Shown here: in pieces, positions 16,639 to 24,784 of the stretch
How the letters are laid out: every line of letters starts with the position of its first letter
Position numbering within the stretch: the first letter of the stretch is position 1
DNA from: Mesorhizobium sp. AR10
GTDB taxonomy: Bacteria > Pseudomonadota > Alphaproteobacteria > Rhizobiales > Rhizobiaceae
Reading direction: 5' to 3'
DNA length: 64,000 nt
NCBI RefSeq assembly: GCF_024746795.1
Contig: NZ_CP080524.1
Location: 3,140,001 to 3,204,000 of the forward strand
The notes under the pieces: generated by a model
What the model was told of the DNA's origin: nothing
The model's database searches: none
The model's input: only the letters and a program-made list of their open reading frames with translations
Translations under genes and position numbers: made by a program

Positions 16639-17466
16639 TCAGGCTATCGCCCGCGCCGCCTCGCGGTAGAGCGTCGGCGGGACACCGACATGATCGCGGA
16701 AGAAGCGCGAGAAATTGCCCTGCGTGGTGAAGCCGAGATTGCAGGCGACCGAGATCAGCGGCTCCTGCGACCACTGCAGTTGTCGTACCGCTTCCTCCAT
16801 GCGCAGCGTGTTCCAGTAGACGTTGGGCGTCAGATTGGTCTGTTCCTTGAACAAAGCGAAGAAGTGCGGCCGCGACAGGCCGACACTACGCGCCACATCG
16901 TCGAAGCAGATGCGCTCGCAGACATTGGCTTTCATCAGCTGGATCGCCTTGCGGACACGGAAGTCCTGCATTGTGTGGACACGGGCGCGCACGGTCTGCG
17001 GCGCCGAGGCGTCGGCGGCATCGAGCACACTGTCGATGAACCGCTCGATCTCGTAATTGGCGATATCGTCGATGCTCTCATTGTCGCTGAGACGATCGAG
17101 CAGGTTGGCTGCCGCCTGGTGCAACCAGGGCTCCAGCGTGATCGCCGGTGTGGAAAACAGCGGCGCGGCGGAGGGCAGGTCGCGGCGCCGGCGCGCCCAG
17201 TCGGGATCGATGTAGAAGGCAAGGAACAGGCCCGGCGTGCCGTCGTGGTACAGAGCGTGGCTGTGCGGTTCGAAGGAATTGATGCCGGCAGCGGTGCCGG
17301 GCCCGAGCCGCACCGTCTGGCGGCCGATGGTCATTTCGCCGGCTGTGCCTTCCAGCCAGATGATGATATGCGCCTCGACATGGGCATGGGTGACGAAGTC
17401 GCTGGCGACATTCAGGACAGAAACATGTCCGAACCGGCCCCAGTAGAGCCTGATCGCTTCCGTCAT
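16639..17466 (-). CDS. AraC-family transcriptional regulator
   Basis: A 275-residue protein. The N-terminal half is a cupin-like effector domain (HAHVEAHIIIWLEG and RLGPGTAAGINSFEPHSHA). The C-terminal half has the two helix-turn-helix motifs of the family, with DVARSVGLSRPHFFALFKE and later ACNLGFTTQGNFSRFFRDHVG. GGGAGG upstream of ATG 17466 supports the start. It is on the same strand as, and directly upstream of, the molybdenum hydroxylase operon. It most likely activates that operon in response to its substrate, and the 131 bases between 16508 and 16638 are the obvious target. Confidence 0.88.
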   Translation of the reverse strand: MTEAIRLYWGRFGHVSVLNVASDFVTHAHVEAHIIIWLEGTAGEMTIGRQTVRLGPGTAAGINSFEPHSHALYHDGTPGLFLAFYIDPDWARRRRDLPSAAPLFSTPAITLEPWLHQAAANLLDRLSDNESIDDIANYEIERFIDSVLDAADASAPQTVRARVHTMQDFRVRKAIQLMKANVCERICFDDVARSVGLSRPHFFALFKEQTNLTPNVYWNTLRMEEAVRQLQWSQEPLISVACNLGFTTQGNFSRFFRDHVGVPPTLYREAARAIA

Positions 17467-17633
17467 GGGTATATCCTCCCGCAGGCGACTGGCCTCCCTT
17501 CGCCTGCGGGGGGATACTGCGGCCCCGTTCGTGCCCGCGTCAAGGCACATGCGCACGACCGGCACTCGCGATGAGGCATGGCGGTGGATTTTCAGACTGA
17601 GCGATAGGAGCCCGCGCGCGCCGGCGTTGAAGC

Positions 17634-18632
17634 TTAGTCGTTGCGCCTGAAGTTGCGGATCCGGTCGAACAGGACCGCCATCAGGATGGCGCCGCCGATG
17701 AACACGCCTTGCCAGAAGGCATTGATGCCGAGCAGGCCAAGGCTGTTACGGATCACCTCGATCAGCGCGGCGCCGACGATGGCGCCGAAGGCGGTGCCGA
17801 CGCCGCCAGCCAGGTTGGCGCCGCCGATGACGGTGGCGGCGATCACCTGAAGCTCCATGCCGGTGCCGAGATTGGTGGTGACGGCGCCCAGCCAGCCGGT
17901 CTGAATGATGCCGGCAATGCCCGCCGCCAGTGCCGAGATCATGTAGACCGCGACCTTGATCTGGCGCACCGGAACGCCGGTCAGCGTCGCTGCGTGCTCA
18001 TTGCCGCCGATGGCGAAAATATGCCGGCCGAATTTCGTCCAGCGCAGGATGAAGCCGGTGATCAGCGCCAGCAGGATCATGTAGAGCACCGGATTGGCGA
18101 TGCCGAACACCCAGGCGCCGCCGCCCAGCGCCAGAAGCTTGTCGTGGTCAGGTCCGAACTGGAAGACGACGGTGTTGTTGGAGGCTACCATGGCCAGGCT
18201 GCGCGCGATCGACAGCATGCCGAGCGTCACCACGAAGGGCGGAAACCCGAGATAGGCGATCAGTATGCCGTTGAAGGCGCCGATGGCGAGCGCCGTGGCG
18301 ATCGAGGCAAGGATGCCGACCTCGATGCTGTAGCCGGCATGCATCGTCACCGCCAGAATCATCGACGACAGGCAAAGCACCGAGCCGACCGACAGATCAA
18401 TGCCGCCGGTGATGATGACGAAGGTCATGCCGAGCGCGATGATGGCGACGAAGGTGATGTTGCGGGTGATGTTGTAGAGGTTCTTCGACGTGGCGAAGGA
18501 ATCGGTGGCGACGGAGAGGAACAGGCAGGCGAGGATGACCGCGATCACCACCCAGAATGTCTGGCTGGCAAACACCCTGGACAACAAGGTGTGCTGTTTC
18601 TGCGCGATCGTCTGGTCAAGAGTTACTGCCAT
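17634..18632 (-). CDS. Sugar ABC transporter permease (RbsC/FrcC-like)
   Basis: A 332-residue membrane protein with about nine to ten hydrophobic segments. It carries the ribose/galactose/fructose permease signatures TFVIITGGIDLSVGSVL and AATVIGGANLAGGVGTAFGA. It forms the transmembrane channel of a sugar importer. It lies 47 bases downstream of its ATPase gene on the minus strand, and the binding protein gene is divergent at 19916. The layout, one permease and a single-domain ATPase, matches the FrcBCA fructose/mannose/ribose system of rhizobia. The substrate here is unproven. Confidence 0.88.
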   Translation of the reverse strand: MAVTLDQTIAQKQHTLLSRVFASQTFWVVIAVILACLFLSVATDSFATSKNLYNITRNITFVAIIALGMTFVIITGGIDLSVGSVLCLSSMILAVTMHAGYSIEVGILASIATALAIGAFNGILIAYLGFPPFVVTLGMLSIARSLAMVASNNTVVFQFGPDHDKLLALGGGAWVFGIANPVLYMILLALITGFILRWTKFGRHIFAIGGNEHAATLTGVPVRQIKVAVYMISALAAGIAGIIQTGWLGAVTTNLGTGMELQVIAATVIGGANLAGGVGTAFGAIVGAALIEVIRNSLGLLGINAFWQGVFIGGAILMAVLFDRIRNFRRND

Positions 18633-18679
18633 CGTCGACCTTTATCTGCTGCATCTGCAGCCTGTAGTGAAATCAGCAC

Positions 18680-19423
18680 CTATAAAACCTGTTCTATGGC
18701 GCCGGTGATGAGCCCGGTGACTTCTTCGGGCGAACTCGACGCGATCGTCTTGTCGGCGACCTTGCGACCGCGACGCATGACGATGACGCGGTCGGCGACG
18801 TCAAACACGTCAGGCATGCGGTGGCTGATCAGCACGACCGCTATACCCTGATCGCGCAGATTGCGGATCAGGTTGAGCACCTCGGCGACCTGCCGTACCG
18901 AGATCGCCGCCGTTGGCTCGTCCATCAGCACGATCTTGGCTTGCGAAAGCATGGTGCGGGCGATGGCTACGGCTTGCCGCTGACCGCCCGACATCTGCTT
19001 GACGAGGTCGCGCGGCCGGGTCTCGGATTTCAATTCGGCAAAGATCTGGCCGGCGCGCTTGTACATCGCGGCGTAGTCGAGAATGCGAAACGGCCCGACG
19101 CCGCGACGCAGTTCACGGCCGAGATAGACGTTTGCGGCGGCCGTCAGATTGTTGCACAGCGCCAGATCCTGGTGGACGATCTCGATGCCGTGCTGGCGGG
19201 CTTCCACCGGCTTGTGCAGGATCAGGTCCTTGCCGTCCATCTGCATCGTGCCATGGCTCGGGTGGAAATTGCCGGCGATCATCTTGACCAGCGTCGACTT
19301 GCCGGCGCCGTTGTCACCCATCAGGCCGACCACCTGTCCGGCCTCGATCGACAGCGACACGTCGTTGACCGCGTGGATGGCGCCGAAGTGTTTCGAGATA
19401 TTGGTGAGTTCGAGAACCGCCAC
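18680..19423 (-). CDS. Sugar ABC transporter ATP-binding protein, single domain (FrcA-like)
   Basis: The 247-residue ATPase has Walker A GDNGAGKST, signature MSGGQRQAVAIART and Walker B IVLMDEPTAAI, followed by SHRMPDVF. Most sugar importers of this class have a double-domain RbsA/MglA protein of about 500 residues; this is the shorter FrcA form. GTG at 19423 is chosen because the family begins MAVLELTNISKHFG and AGAAGG or GGGAGG lies just upstream. It is the first gene of a minus-strand pair with the permease. It is divergent from the binding protein gene, with two operator-like repeats between them. Confidence 0.88.
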   Translation of the reverse strand: MAVLELTNISKHFGAIHAVNDVSLSIEAGQVVGLMGDNGAGKSTLVKMIAGNFHPSHGTMQMDGKDLILHKPVEARQHGIEIVHQDLALCNNLTAAANVYLGRELRRGVGPFRILDYAAMYKRAGQIFAELKSETRPRDLVKQMSGGQRQAVAIARTMLSQAKIVLMDEPTAAISVRQVAEVLNLIRNLRDQGIAVVLISHRMPDVFDVADRVIVMRRGRKVADKTIASSSPEEVTGLITGAIEQVL

Positions 19424-19557
19424 CAGCCTTCTTGCCTCCCCTGCCTTGCGACCTGCTTGCTGTTTCCGGTGCGACACCGACGCTGCTTTGGCCTCGCTCT
19501 CCCCAGCTCCTCCCGGAAACAGCGTTAGCGTTGTTTTACGCAAAAGCCTGCGCGCGT

Positions 19558-19573
19558 CAATTGTCGGACGAAT
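19558..19573 (+). promoter_or_regulatory. Candidate GntR/FadR operator, copy 1
   Basis: CAATTGTCGGACGAAT. The core TTGTCGGACGA fits TNGTNNNACNA, the known FadR-subfamily consensus. An identical copy begins 26 bases downstream, and a perfectly symmetric relative is at 22956. Two GntR/FadR regulators are encoded nearby. Confidence 0.65.
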
Positions 19574-19583
19574 AAGATTCTGG

Positions 19584-19599
19584 CAATTGTCGGACGAAT
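19584..19599 (+). promoter_or_regulatory. Candidate GntR/FadR operator, copy 2
   Basis: This is an exact 16-base copy of the site at 19558-19573. The 26-base repeat distance is about two and a half helical turns. The pair would suit two dimers or control of both divergent promoters. Confidence 0.65.
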
Positions 19600-19831
19600 T
19601 GAAGCTGGAGCTTTCTTTAAAAATCAGTTTTGTAGGACAAATAGCATTGACGTTGGCGGCGAGCCGATATTAGCTAAGCCTCGGAGGAGAATAAGCCGAT
19701 CCCTGATGCCGGTTGGCTGGGGGACCGTCGGAGGTTTATGGGTCAAGGATTCGGCAACGCCTTGTTGGTTGCACCGGTTCGAGACCGCATCTGGAAATAC
19801 TTATCGATCTGGCTTGGTCACACGGGCGCTC

Positions 19832-19845
19832 GCGGAACGTTCCGC
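19832..19845. promoter_or_regulatory. Perfect 14-base palindrome upstream of the sugar-binding protein gene
   Basis: GCGGAACGTTCCGC is fully symmetric and ends 70 bases before the ATG at 19916. It could be a regulator site or a leader hairpin. I cannot assign a binding protein. Confidence 0.35.
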
Positions 19846-19915
19846 TGTCATCTCGCATCCGGGTCGATCTGTGTGGCGGGCACGCCGTGTCCGTCTGTTT
19901 CAAGGGAGGACTAAC

Positions 19916-20905
19916 ATGAAGAAATCACTATTGCTCGCCGCCGCCGCCGTCATGGCGCTGGGCGCCGGGCCGGCTTTGGCCAAGAAACAGCTCGTCATCG
20001 TCGTGAAGGGTCTCGACAATCCGTTCTTCGAGGCCATCAACCAGGGTTGCCAGAAATGGAACAAGGAAAACGCCAGCTCGGAGTATGAGTGCTTCTACAC
20101 CGGCCCGGCTTCGACTTCCGATGAGGCCGGGGAGGCCCAGATCGTCGGCGATATGCTGAGCAAGGCCGACACGGTGGCGATGGCCATTTCGCCGTCCAAC
20201 GCGCCGCTGATCGCGCAGACGATCAAGAGCGCCAATCCGACGATCCCGATCATGACCATCGACGCCGACCTCTCCAAGGAAGATGCGGCGCTGCGCAAGA
20301 CCTATCTCGGCACCGATAACTACCTAATGGGCTTCAAGATCGGTGAGTACATCAAGAAGGGCAAGCCGAATGGCGGCAAGATCTGCACCATCGAGGGCAA
20401 TCCGGCAGCCGACAACATCCTGCGCCGTGCGCAAGGCATGCGTGACGCGCTTTCGGGCAAGGAGGGCCTTGCGGCGCTCGCCGGTGAAGGTGGCTGGACC
20501 GAAGTCGCCGGTTGCCCGGTGTTCACCAATGACGATGGCGCCAAGGGCGTGCAGGCGATGACCGATATCCTCGCCGCCAACCCCGATCTCGACGCTTTCG
20601 GCATCATGGGCGGCTGGCCGCTGTTCGGTGCGCCGCAGCCCTACCGCGACCTGTTCAAGCCGATGGCTGACAAGATCGCCAGCAACGCCTTCGTCATCGG
20701 CGCCGCCGACACGATCGGCGACGAAGTGGCGATTGCGAAGGAGGGGCTGGTGACTGCGCTGGTCGGCCAGCGGCCGTTCGAGATGGGCTACAAGGCACCT
20801 TCGGTGATGATCGACCTGATCGAAGGCAAGGCCGTGGCAGACCCGGTGTTCACCGGTCTCGACGAATGCACCAAGGATACGGTCGACACCTGCATCCAGA
20901 AGTAG
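19916..20905 (+). CDS. Sugar ABC transporter substrate-binding protein (RbsB/FrcB-like)
   Basis: A 329-residue periplasmic protein with a cleavable signal peptide (KKSLLLAAAAVMALGAGPAL, then A-KKQ). It has a periplasmic-binding-protein type 1 fold, with VKGLDNPFFEAINQG and later AISPSNAPLIAQTIKSA. It captures a sugar and delivers it to the permease at 17634. ATG 19916 is set by AGGGAGGA five bases upstream; longer readings give no signal peptide at the start. It is divergent from its permease and ATPase genes and is followed by a stem-loop and then a GntR regulator. The operator repeats upstream suggest control by that regulator or its paralogue. Confidence 0.9.
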   Translation: MKKSLLLAAAAVMALGAGPALAKKQLVIVVKGLDNPFFEAINQGCQKWNKENASSEYECFYTGPASTSDEAGEAQIVGDMLSKADTVAMAISPSNAPLIAQTIKSANPTIPIMTIDADLSKEDAALRKTYLGTDNYLMGFKIGEYIKKGKPNGGKICTIEGNPAADNILRRAQGMRDALSGKEGLAALAGEGGWTEVAGCPVFTNDDGAKGVQAMTDILAANPDLDAFGIMGGWPLFGAPQPYRDLFKPMADKIASNAFVIGAADTIGDEVAIAKEGLVTALVGQRPFEMGYKAPSVMIDLIEGKAVADPVFTGLDECTKDTVDTCIQK

Positions 20906-20915
20906 GCCGCAATTT

Positions 20916-20942
20916 CGGGGCGTCCGTTTGACGGGCGCCCCG
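20916..20942 (+). terminator. Stem-loop after the sugar-binding protein gene
   Basis: An 11-base stem (CGGGGCGTCCG with CGGGCGCCCCG, one G-U pair) and a TTTGA loop starts 11 bases after the stop codon. Only TT follows, so it may stabilise the binding-protein mRNA as much as terminate it. Confidence 0.6.
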
Positions 20943-21089
20943 TTCCACCGGTTCATGAAACCTAGAGGCGGCATGTTGGGGCGATAAGCCCCTGCTTTGA
21001 CGCGCCCAATTTTCGGCGACGAGACCCGCGGTGCACGGGCAATTCCGGGCGGTTTCCACGCAATGAACGGCCAACGCATTGGAACGTGC

Positions 21090-21869
21090 ATGGCAGACGA
21101 AAAATCAATCAAACGACGCTCCAAGGTCAATGCACAGGCCAGTGCTCCGGCTGCCGTGCGCCGGGCCGATGCCACGAGGATTCCGGGTTCGAGCGTGCAT
21201 GCGTCGCTGGCCAACGAGATTGGCCTGAGGATCGTGCGCGGCGATTATCCGCCGGGAACCATCCTTCCTAACGAAGCCAAGTGGTCCGAAACCTTCAACG
21301 TCAGCCGCTCTGCGGTGCGCGAGGCGATCAAGATGCTGATGGCGAAAAGCCTTTTGGCGTCACGCCCGAAGATCGGCAGTTGGGTCGAACCGAAGGAGCG
21401 CTGGAACCTGCTCGACCGCGATGTGCTCGCCTGGTATGCGACCGCTCCCGACCGCGAAATGTTCCTGCGCACCGTGCAGGAATTCCGTCACATCATCGAG
21501 CCGGAAGCGTCCGCCTTCGCCGCCATGCGGCGCAGCGACGAGCAGATGGTGGAGATCAGCCAGGCCTGCCGGGAGATGGGTGAGGCCACGCGCTTGCAGG
21601 ACCGCACGCGCGCCGACACGCGCTTCCACCTTGCCATCCTGCGGGCATCCGGCAACGATTTGCTGGTGCCGCTCGGCGTGCTGATCGAATCGGCACTCGA
21701 CCACCTCTTCGTTTTCGTTACGCGCGAAACCAGCGATCAGCGGCGGGCACAGGCGCTGCATGAGGCCATCGAGAAGAACATCCGTCTCCAACGGCCGGAT
21801 GCGGCCCGCAGTGCGGTACGCAGACTTCTCGCCAACACCGACGACGTTATCGGTCGCTCCCGCCGCTGA
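21090..21869 (+). CDS. GntR-family (FadR subfamily) regulator, paralogue 1
   Basis: A 259-residue protein. The N-terminal winged helix-turn-helix (about residues 35-100) includes YPPGTILPNEAKWSETFNVS and SAVREAIKMLM. A helical FCD effector domain follows, with the metal-site pattern EFRHIIEP, DTRFHLAIL and LHEAIEKNI. ATG 21090 is preferred because its product aligns from the first residues (MADEK) with paralogue 2 (MRDEK at 24008). The two proteins are nearly identical over the DNA-binding and core effector domains. It probably represses the divergent importer genes through the repeats at 19558 and 19584 until a sugar-acid ligand binds. Confidence 0.87.
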   Translation: MADEKSIKRRSKVNAQASAPAAVRRADATRIPGSSVHASLANEIGLRIVRGDYPPGTILPNEAKWSETFNVSRSAVREAIKMLMAKSLLASRPKIGSWVEPKERWNLLDRDVLAWYATAPDREMFLRTVQEFRHIIEPEASAFAAMRRSDEQMVEISQACREMGEATRLQDRTRADTRFHLAILRASGNDLLVPLGVLIESALDHLFVFVTRETSDQRRAQALHEAIEKNIRLQRPDAARSAVRRLLANTDDVIGRSRR

Positions 21870-21911
21870 CGGGCTTGCGACCCCAAGGGCGCTCTGCGGC
21901 GGGCTTTGCCC

Positions 21912-22850
21912 TCAGATTTTCTGCCGCTTGCCGTCTTTCGTTGGCATCAGGTCGACGCCGTTGACCTTGCCGATATGCGTCGCCAGCATCGGCACATATT
22001 GCTCAGCCGGTCCGGTGGCGAAGGCGCCGGCGAAGGAGTTCTTGGTGGCATTGCCCAAAGGGTTGGCGATGCTTGCCGCACCTGCCATCGACTCGAGATA
22101 GGTGAGGTCCTTGAAGGCGTTGGCGATGGAGAATTTGTGCGCATCGCGGTCACCTTCCAGCGTCCAGCGCATGAAGGTTTGGTAAAATCCGCAATCCATG
22201 CGGCCGTTGCGGATGACGCTGTCGAAACGCGCCGGCGAAATACCGACCTTTTCGGCCAGCGCCAGCGCCTCGGAGTAAATCGCGGCATAGCCGAGCGAAA
22301 TGAAATTGTTGAGCAGCTTCATGCGATGGCCGTCGCCGGTGTCACCGATGTGGACGATGCGTCCGGCCCATGTCTCGAGCACCGGCTTGAGACGGGCAAA
22401 GAGCGCATCGGGAGCGCCGACCATGGCGTCGAGTGTGCCTTCCCAGGCTTCCTTCGGCGTGCGGCTGAGAGGGGCATCGACATAGTCGACGCCGAGACCC
22501 TTCAGTTCGGCGGCCAGTGCCACGGTCGAGACCGGATCGGAGGTCGAGCAATCGACGACGACCGAACCCTTCTTCAGCCCTTCCCTGAGGCCGCCGGGGC
22601 CGCGGATGATGGCTTCCACCTCACGCGAACCGGTGACGCAGATGAAGACGATATCGGATGCCGCGGCCACATCGCGCGAGGTCGCTGCTTCCTTGGCGCC
22701 GCGGCCAAGCAGGTCTTCGGCCGGCTTGCGGTTCTTGCGGCCGAGGAACGTCAGCGCGTAGCCCTTGTCGACGATGTTCTTGGCTATGCCATGCCCCATC
22801 AGGCCAAGGCCGATGAAGCCGATCTTTTCGCTCGCAGCAGTCGTGGTCAT
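21912..22850 (-). CDS. NAD(P)-dependent 3-hydroxyisobutyrate/tartronate-semialdehyde reductase-like dehydrogenase
   Basis: A 312-residue beta-hydroxyacid dehydrogenase. It has the Rossmann motif GFIGLGLMGHGIA at the N-terminus, the substrate-site segment DAPLSRTPKEAWEGTL and the catalytic lysine segment KLLNNFISLGY. The usual DAPVSGG of the family is changed to DAPLSRT, so substrate specificity may differ from known members. These enzymes reduce short-chain semialdehydes or oxidise 3-hydroxyacids, and GarR/GlxR members act in glucarate and glycolate pathways. ATG 22850 is the start at which family homology begins. The gene is divergent from the SDR gene at 23001, with a symmetric FadR-type operator between them. 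Confidence 0.82.
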   Translation of the reverse strand: MTTTAASEKIGFIGLGLMGHGIAKNIVDKGYALTFLGRKNRKPAEDLLGRGAKEAATSRDVAAASDIVFICVTGSREVEAIIRGPGGLREGLKKGSVVVDCSTSDPVSTVALAAELKGLGVDYVDAPLSRTPKEAWEGTLDAMVGAPDALFARLKPVLETWAGRIVHIGDTGDGHRMKLLNNFISLGYAAIYSEALALAEKVGISPARFDSVIRNGRMDCGFYQTFMRWTLEGDRDAHKFSIANAFKDLTYLESMAGAASIANPLGNATKNSFAGAFATGPAEQYVPMLATHIGKVNGVDLMPTKDGKRQKI

Positions 22851-22955
22851 GTCGTTTCGTCCCTGTCTTGTGGTGATCGATGGCAGCGCTGCCGGCTTGC
22901 AGGCGCATTGTTGGAGAGGGTTTTTGCCGCAGGCGGTGGCATTGCGGAATGCCAT

Positions 22956-22968
22956 ATTGTCTGACAAT
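22956..22968. promoter_or_regulatory. Candidate GntR/FadR operator, perfectly symmetric
   Basis: ATTGTCTGACAAT is a perfect 13-base palindrome matching TNGTNNNACNA. It lies between two divergent catabolic genes, 32 bases before the ATG at 23001 and about 105 bases before the ATG at 22850. It shares the TTGTC-x-GAC core with the repeats at 19558 and 19584. Confidence 0.7.
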
Positions 22969-23000
22969 ACACATAAATCCTAGACGATGTGGAGAGCAAA

Positions 23001-23897
23001 ATGACGAAGCGGATCATGTTCACCGGCGGCAGCGGCAAGGCTGGGCGTCATGTCGTGCAGTATCTGGTCGAGCAAGGCTGCCAGGTGCTCAACATCGACA
23101 CCAAGCCGCTCGACAATCCCAAGGTGCGCACGCTGATCACCGACATCACCGACAGCGGGCAGGTGTTCAACGCACTGTCCTCCTATATGGGCCTGCATGA
23201 ATTCGACCCGTCGTTGCGCTCGCAGCCGGTCGATGCGGTGGTGCATTTCGCAGCCATCCCGCGCATCATGATCACGACCGACAACGAGGTGTTCCGCATC
23301 AACGCGCTCGGCACCTACAATGTCATCGAGGCGGCGGTGAAGCTCGGCATCCGCAAGGTCGTGATCGCTTCCAGCGAGACGACCTATGGTGTGGTGTTCG
23401 CCAACGAGCCGCGCGACCCGAAATATTTCCCGCTCGACGAAGAATACGATGTCGATCCGATGGACAGCTACGCGCTGTCCAAGGTCGTCAACGAGCAGAC
23501 GGCGCGCGCCTTTGCACAGCGCAACGGTACCGACATCTATGCGCTTCGCATCGGCAACGTCATCGAGCCGCATGAATATTCGCTGTTCCCGAAATGGTTC
23601 GCCGATCCGGGTTTCCGCAAGCGCATCGCCTGGAGCTATGTCGATGCGCGCGACCTCGGCCAAATCACGCTGCGGGCCATCGAGAAGGACGGGCTCGGCT
23701 ATCAGGTGTTCAACGCCGCCAATGACGACACCTCGTCCGACCTGCCGACAGCCGAGTTGCTGAAGCGGTTCTACCCCGGCGTGCCGGTCAAGGCCGAACT
23801 CGGCGAATATGAGACGCTGCTTTCCAACCGCAAGGCGCGGGATGTGCTTGGCTTCCGGCCTGAACACAGCTGGCGCAAATATGTCAAGAAAGCCTGA
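23001..23897 (+). CDS. NAD-dependent SDR (epimerase/uronate dehydrogenase-like)
   Basis: A 298-residue extended short-chain dehydrogenase. It has TGGSGKAGRHV for NAD binding, HFAAIP after strand 4, the catalytic serine region ASSETTYG, and YALSK, the Tyr-x3-Lys pair. The family includes sugar epimerases and uronate dehydrogenases. Coregulation with a hydroxyacid dehydrogenase and FadR-type regulators favours oxidation of a sugar or sugar acid. GGAGAG at 22991-22996 supports ATG 23001; an in-frame GTG at 22989 overlaps it. The FadR-type operator lies directly upstream, and a GntR paralogue is 110 bases downstream. Confidence 0.82.
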   Translation: MTKRIMFTGGSGKAGRHVVQYLVEQGCQVLNIDTKPLDNPKVRTLITDITDSGQVFNALSSYMGLHEFDPSLRSQPVDAVVHFAAIPRIMITTDNEVFRINALGTYNVIEAAVKLGIRKVVIASSETTYGVVFANEPRDPKYFPLDEEYDVDPMDSYALSKVVNEQTARAFAQRNGTDIYALRIGNVIEPHEYSLFPKWFADPGFRKRIAWSYVDARDLGQITLRAIEKDGLGYQVFNAANDDTSSDLPTAELLKRFYPGVPVKAELGEYETLLSNRKARDVLGFRPEHSWRKYVKKA

Positions 23898-24007
23898 CAA
23901 GGGTCGCATGCCCCGCAATCCAGGCTGATCTGTGCATAGAAGCCGGCTTTGCGGCCCAGCCGATCTCCCGTGCTTGACAGCTTTCGAAATCCAGACTTTG
24001 TGGACTT

Positions 24008-24784
24008 ATGCGGGACGAGAAGCCGAATAAGGGAAAAGCGTCGGCCAAGGCGGCGTCGTCCGAGCGCCCGACGGGCGTTCGTCGAGCCGATGCGGCCCGT
24101 ATGCCGGGGTCGAGCGTGCATGGGTCGCTGGCCAACGAGATTGGGCTCAGGATCGTACGCGGCGACTATCCGCCAGGAACCATCCTGCCCAACGAAGCCA
24201 AATGGTCCGAGACCTTCGACGTCAGCCGCTCGGCGGTGCGCGAGGCGATCAAGATGCTGATGGCGAAGAGCCTTTTGGCGTCGCGCCCCAAGATCGGCAG
24301 CTGGGTCGAGCCGAAGGAGCGTTGGAACCTGCTCGATCGTGACGTGCTCGCCTGGTATGCGACCTCGCCGGACCGCGAGGTCTTCCTGAAAACCGTGCAG
24401 GAATTCCGTCACATCATCGAGCCGGAAGCGACCGCCTTTGCGGCGATGCGGCGCAGCGACGAGCAGATGGCCGAGATCAGCCAGGCCTGCCGTGAGATGG
24501 GCGAGGCAGCGTCGTTGCAGGAACGCACCCGCGCCGATACGCGCTTCCACCTCGCCATCCTGCGGGCGTCGGGCAACGACCTTCTGGTGCCGCTCGGCGT
24601 GCTGATCGAATCGGCGTTCGACCATCTGTTTACCTACACAACGCGGGAACTCGACGATCTGCAGCACGCGCAGAAGCTGCATGAGGCGATCGAGAAGTGC
24701 ATCCGCTTGCAGCGGCCGGATGCTGCCCGCAACGCGGTGCGCAAGCTGCTGGCCAACACCGATATCGTTATCCGGTCTCGGTAG
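24008..24784 (+). CDS. GntR-family (FadR subfamily) regulator, paralogue 2
   Basis: A 258-residue winged-helix regulator with an FCD domain. From GSSVHGSLANEIGLRIVRGD to the last helix it follows paralogue 1 at 21090 almost residue by residue. The DNA is also closely similar over about 600 bases, which points to duplication. The N-terminal 35 residues differ more, as do positions in the C-terminal effector helices (FTYTTRELDDLQ against FVFVTRETSDQR). The near-identical recognition helix implies the same operator. Different effectors or cross-regulation are possible. It follows the SDR gene on the same strand and probably controls the operator at 22956. Confidence 0.87.
   Translation: MRDEKPNKGKASAKAASSERPTGVRRADAARMPGSSVHGSLANEIGLRIVRGDYPPGTILPNEAKWSETFDVSRSAVREAIKMLMAKSLLASRPKIGSWVEPKERWNLLDRDVLAWYATSPDREVFLKTVQEFRHIIEPEATAFAAMRRSDEQMAEISQACREMGEAASLQERTRADTRFHLAILRASGNDLLVPLGVLIESAFDHLFTYTTRELDDLQHAQKLHEAIEKCIRLQRPDAARNAVRKLLANTDIVIRSR

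Larger units (their letters stand above)
19424..19915. other. 492-base divergent control region of the first sugar importer
   Basis: There is no convincing gene here. The region separates the minus-strand ATPase/permease genes from the plus-strand binding protein gene. It contains two identical 16-base direct repeats (19558-19573 and 19584-19599) that match the FadR-type operator pattern, and a perfect 14-base palindrome at 19832-19845. A possible plus-strand promoter has TTGACG at 19647-19652 followed by an AT-rich TATTAG near 19668, but the spacing is short. AGGGAGGA at 19903-19910 is a strong ribosome site for the binding protein. Confidence 0.6.
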
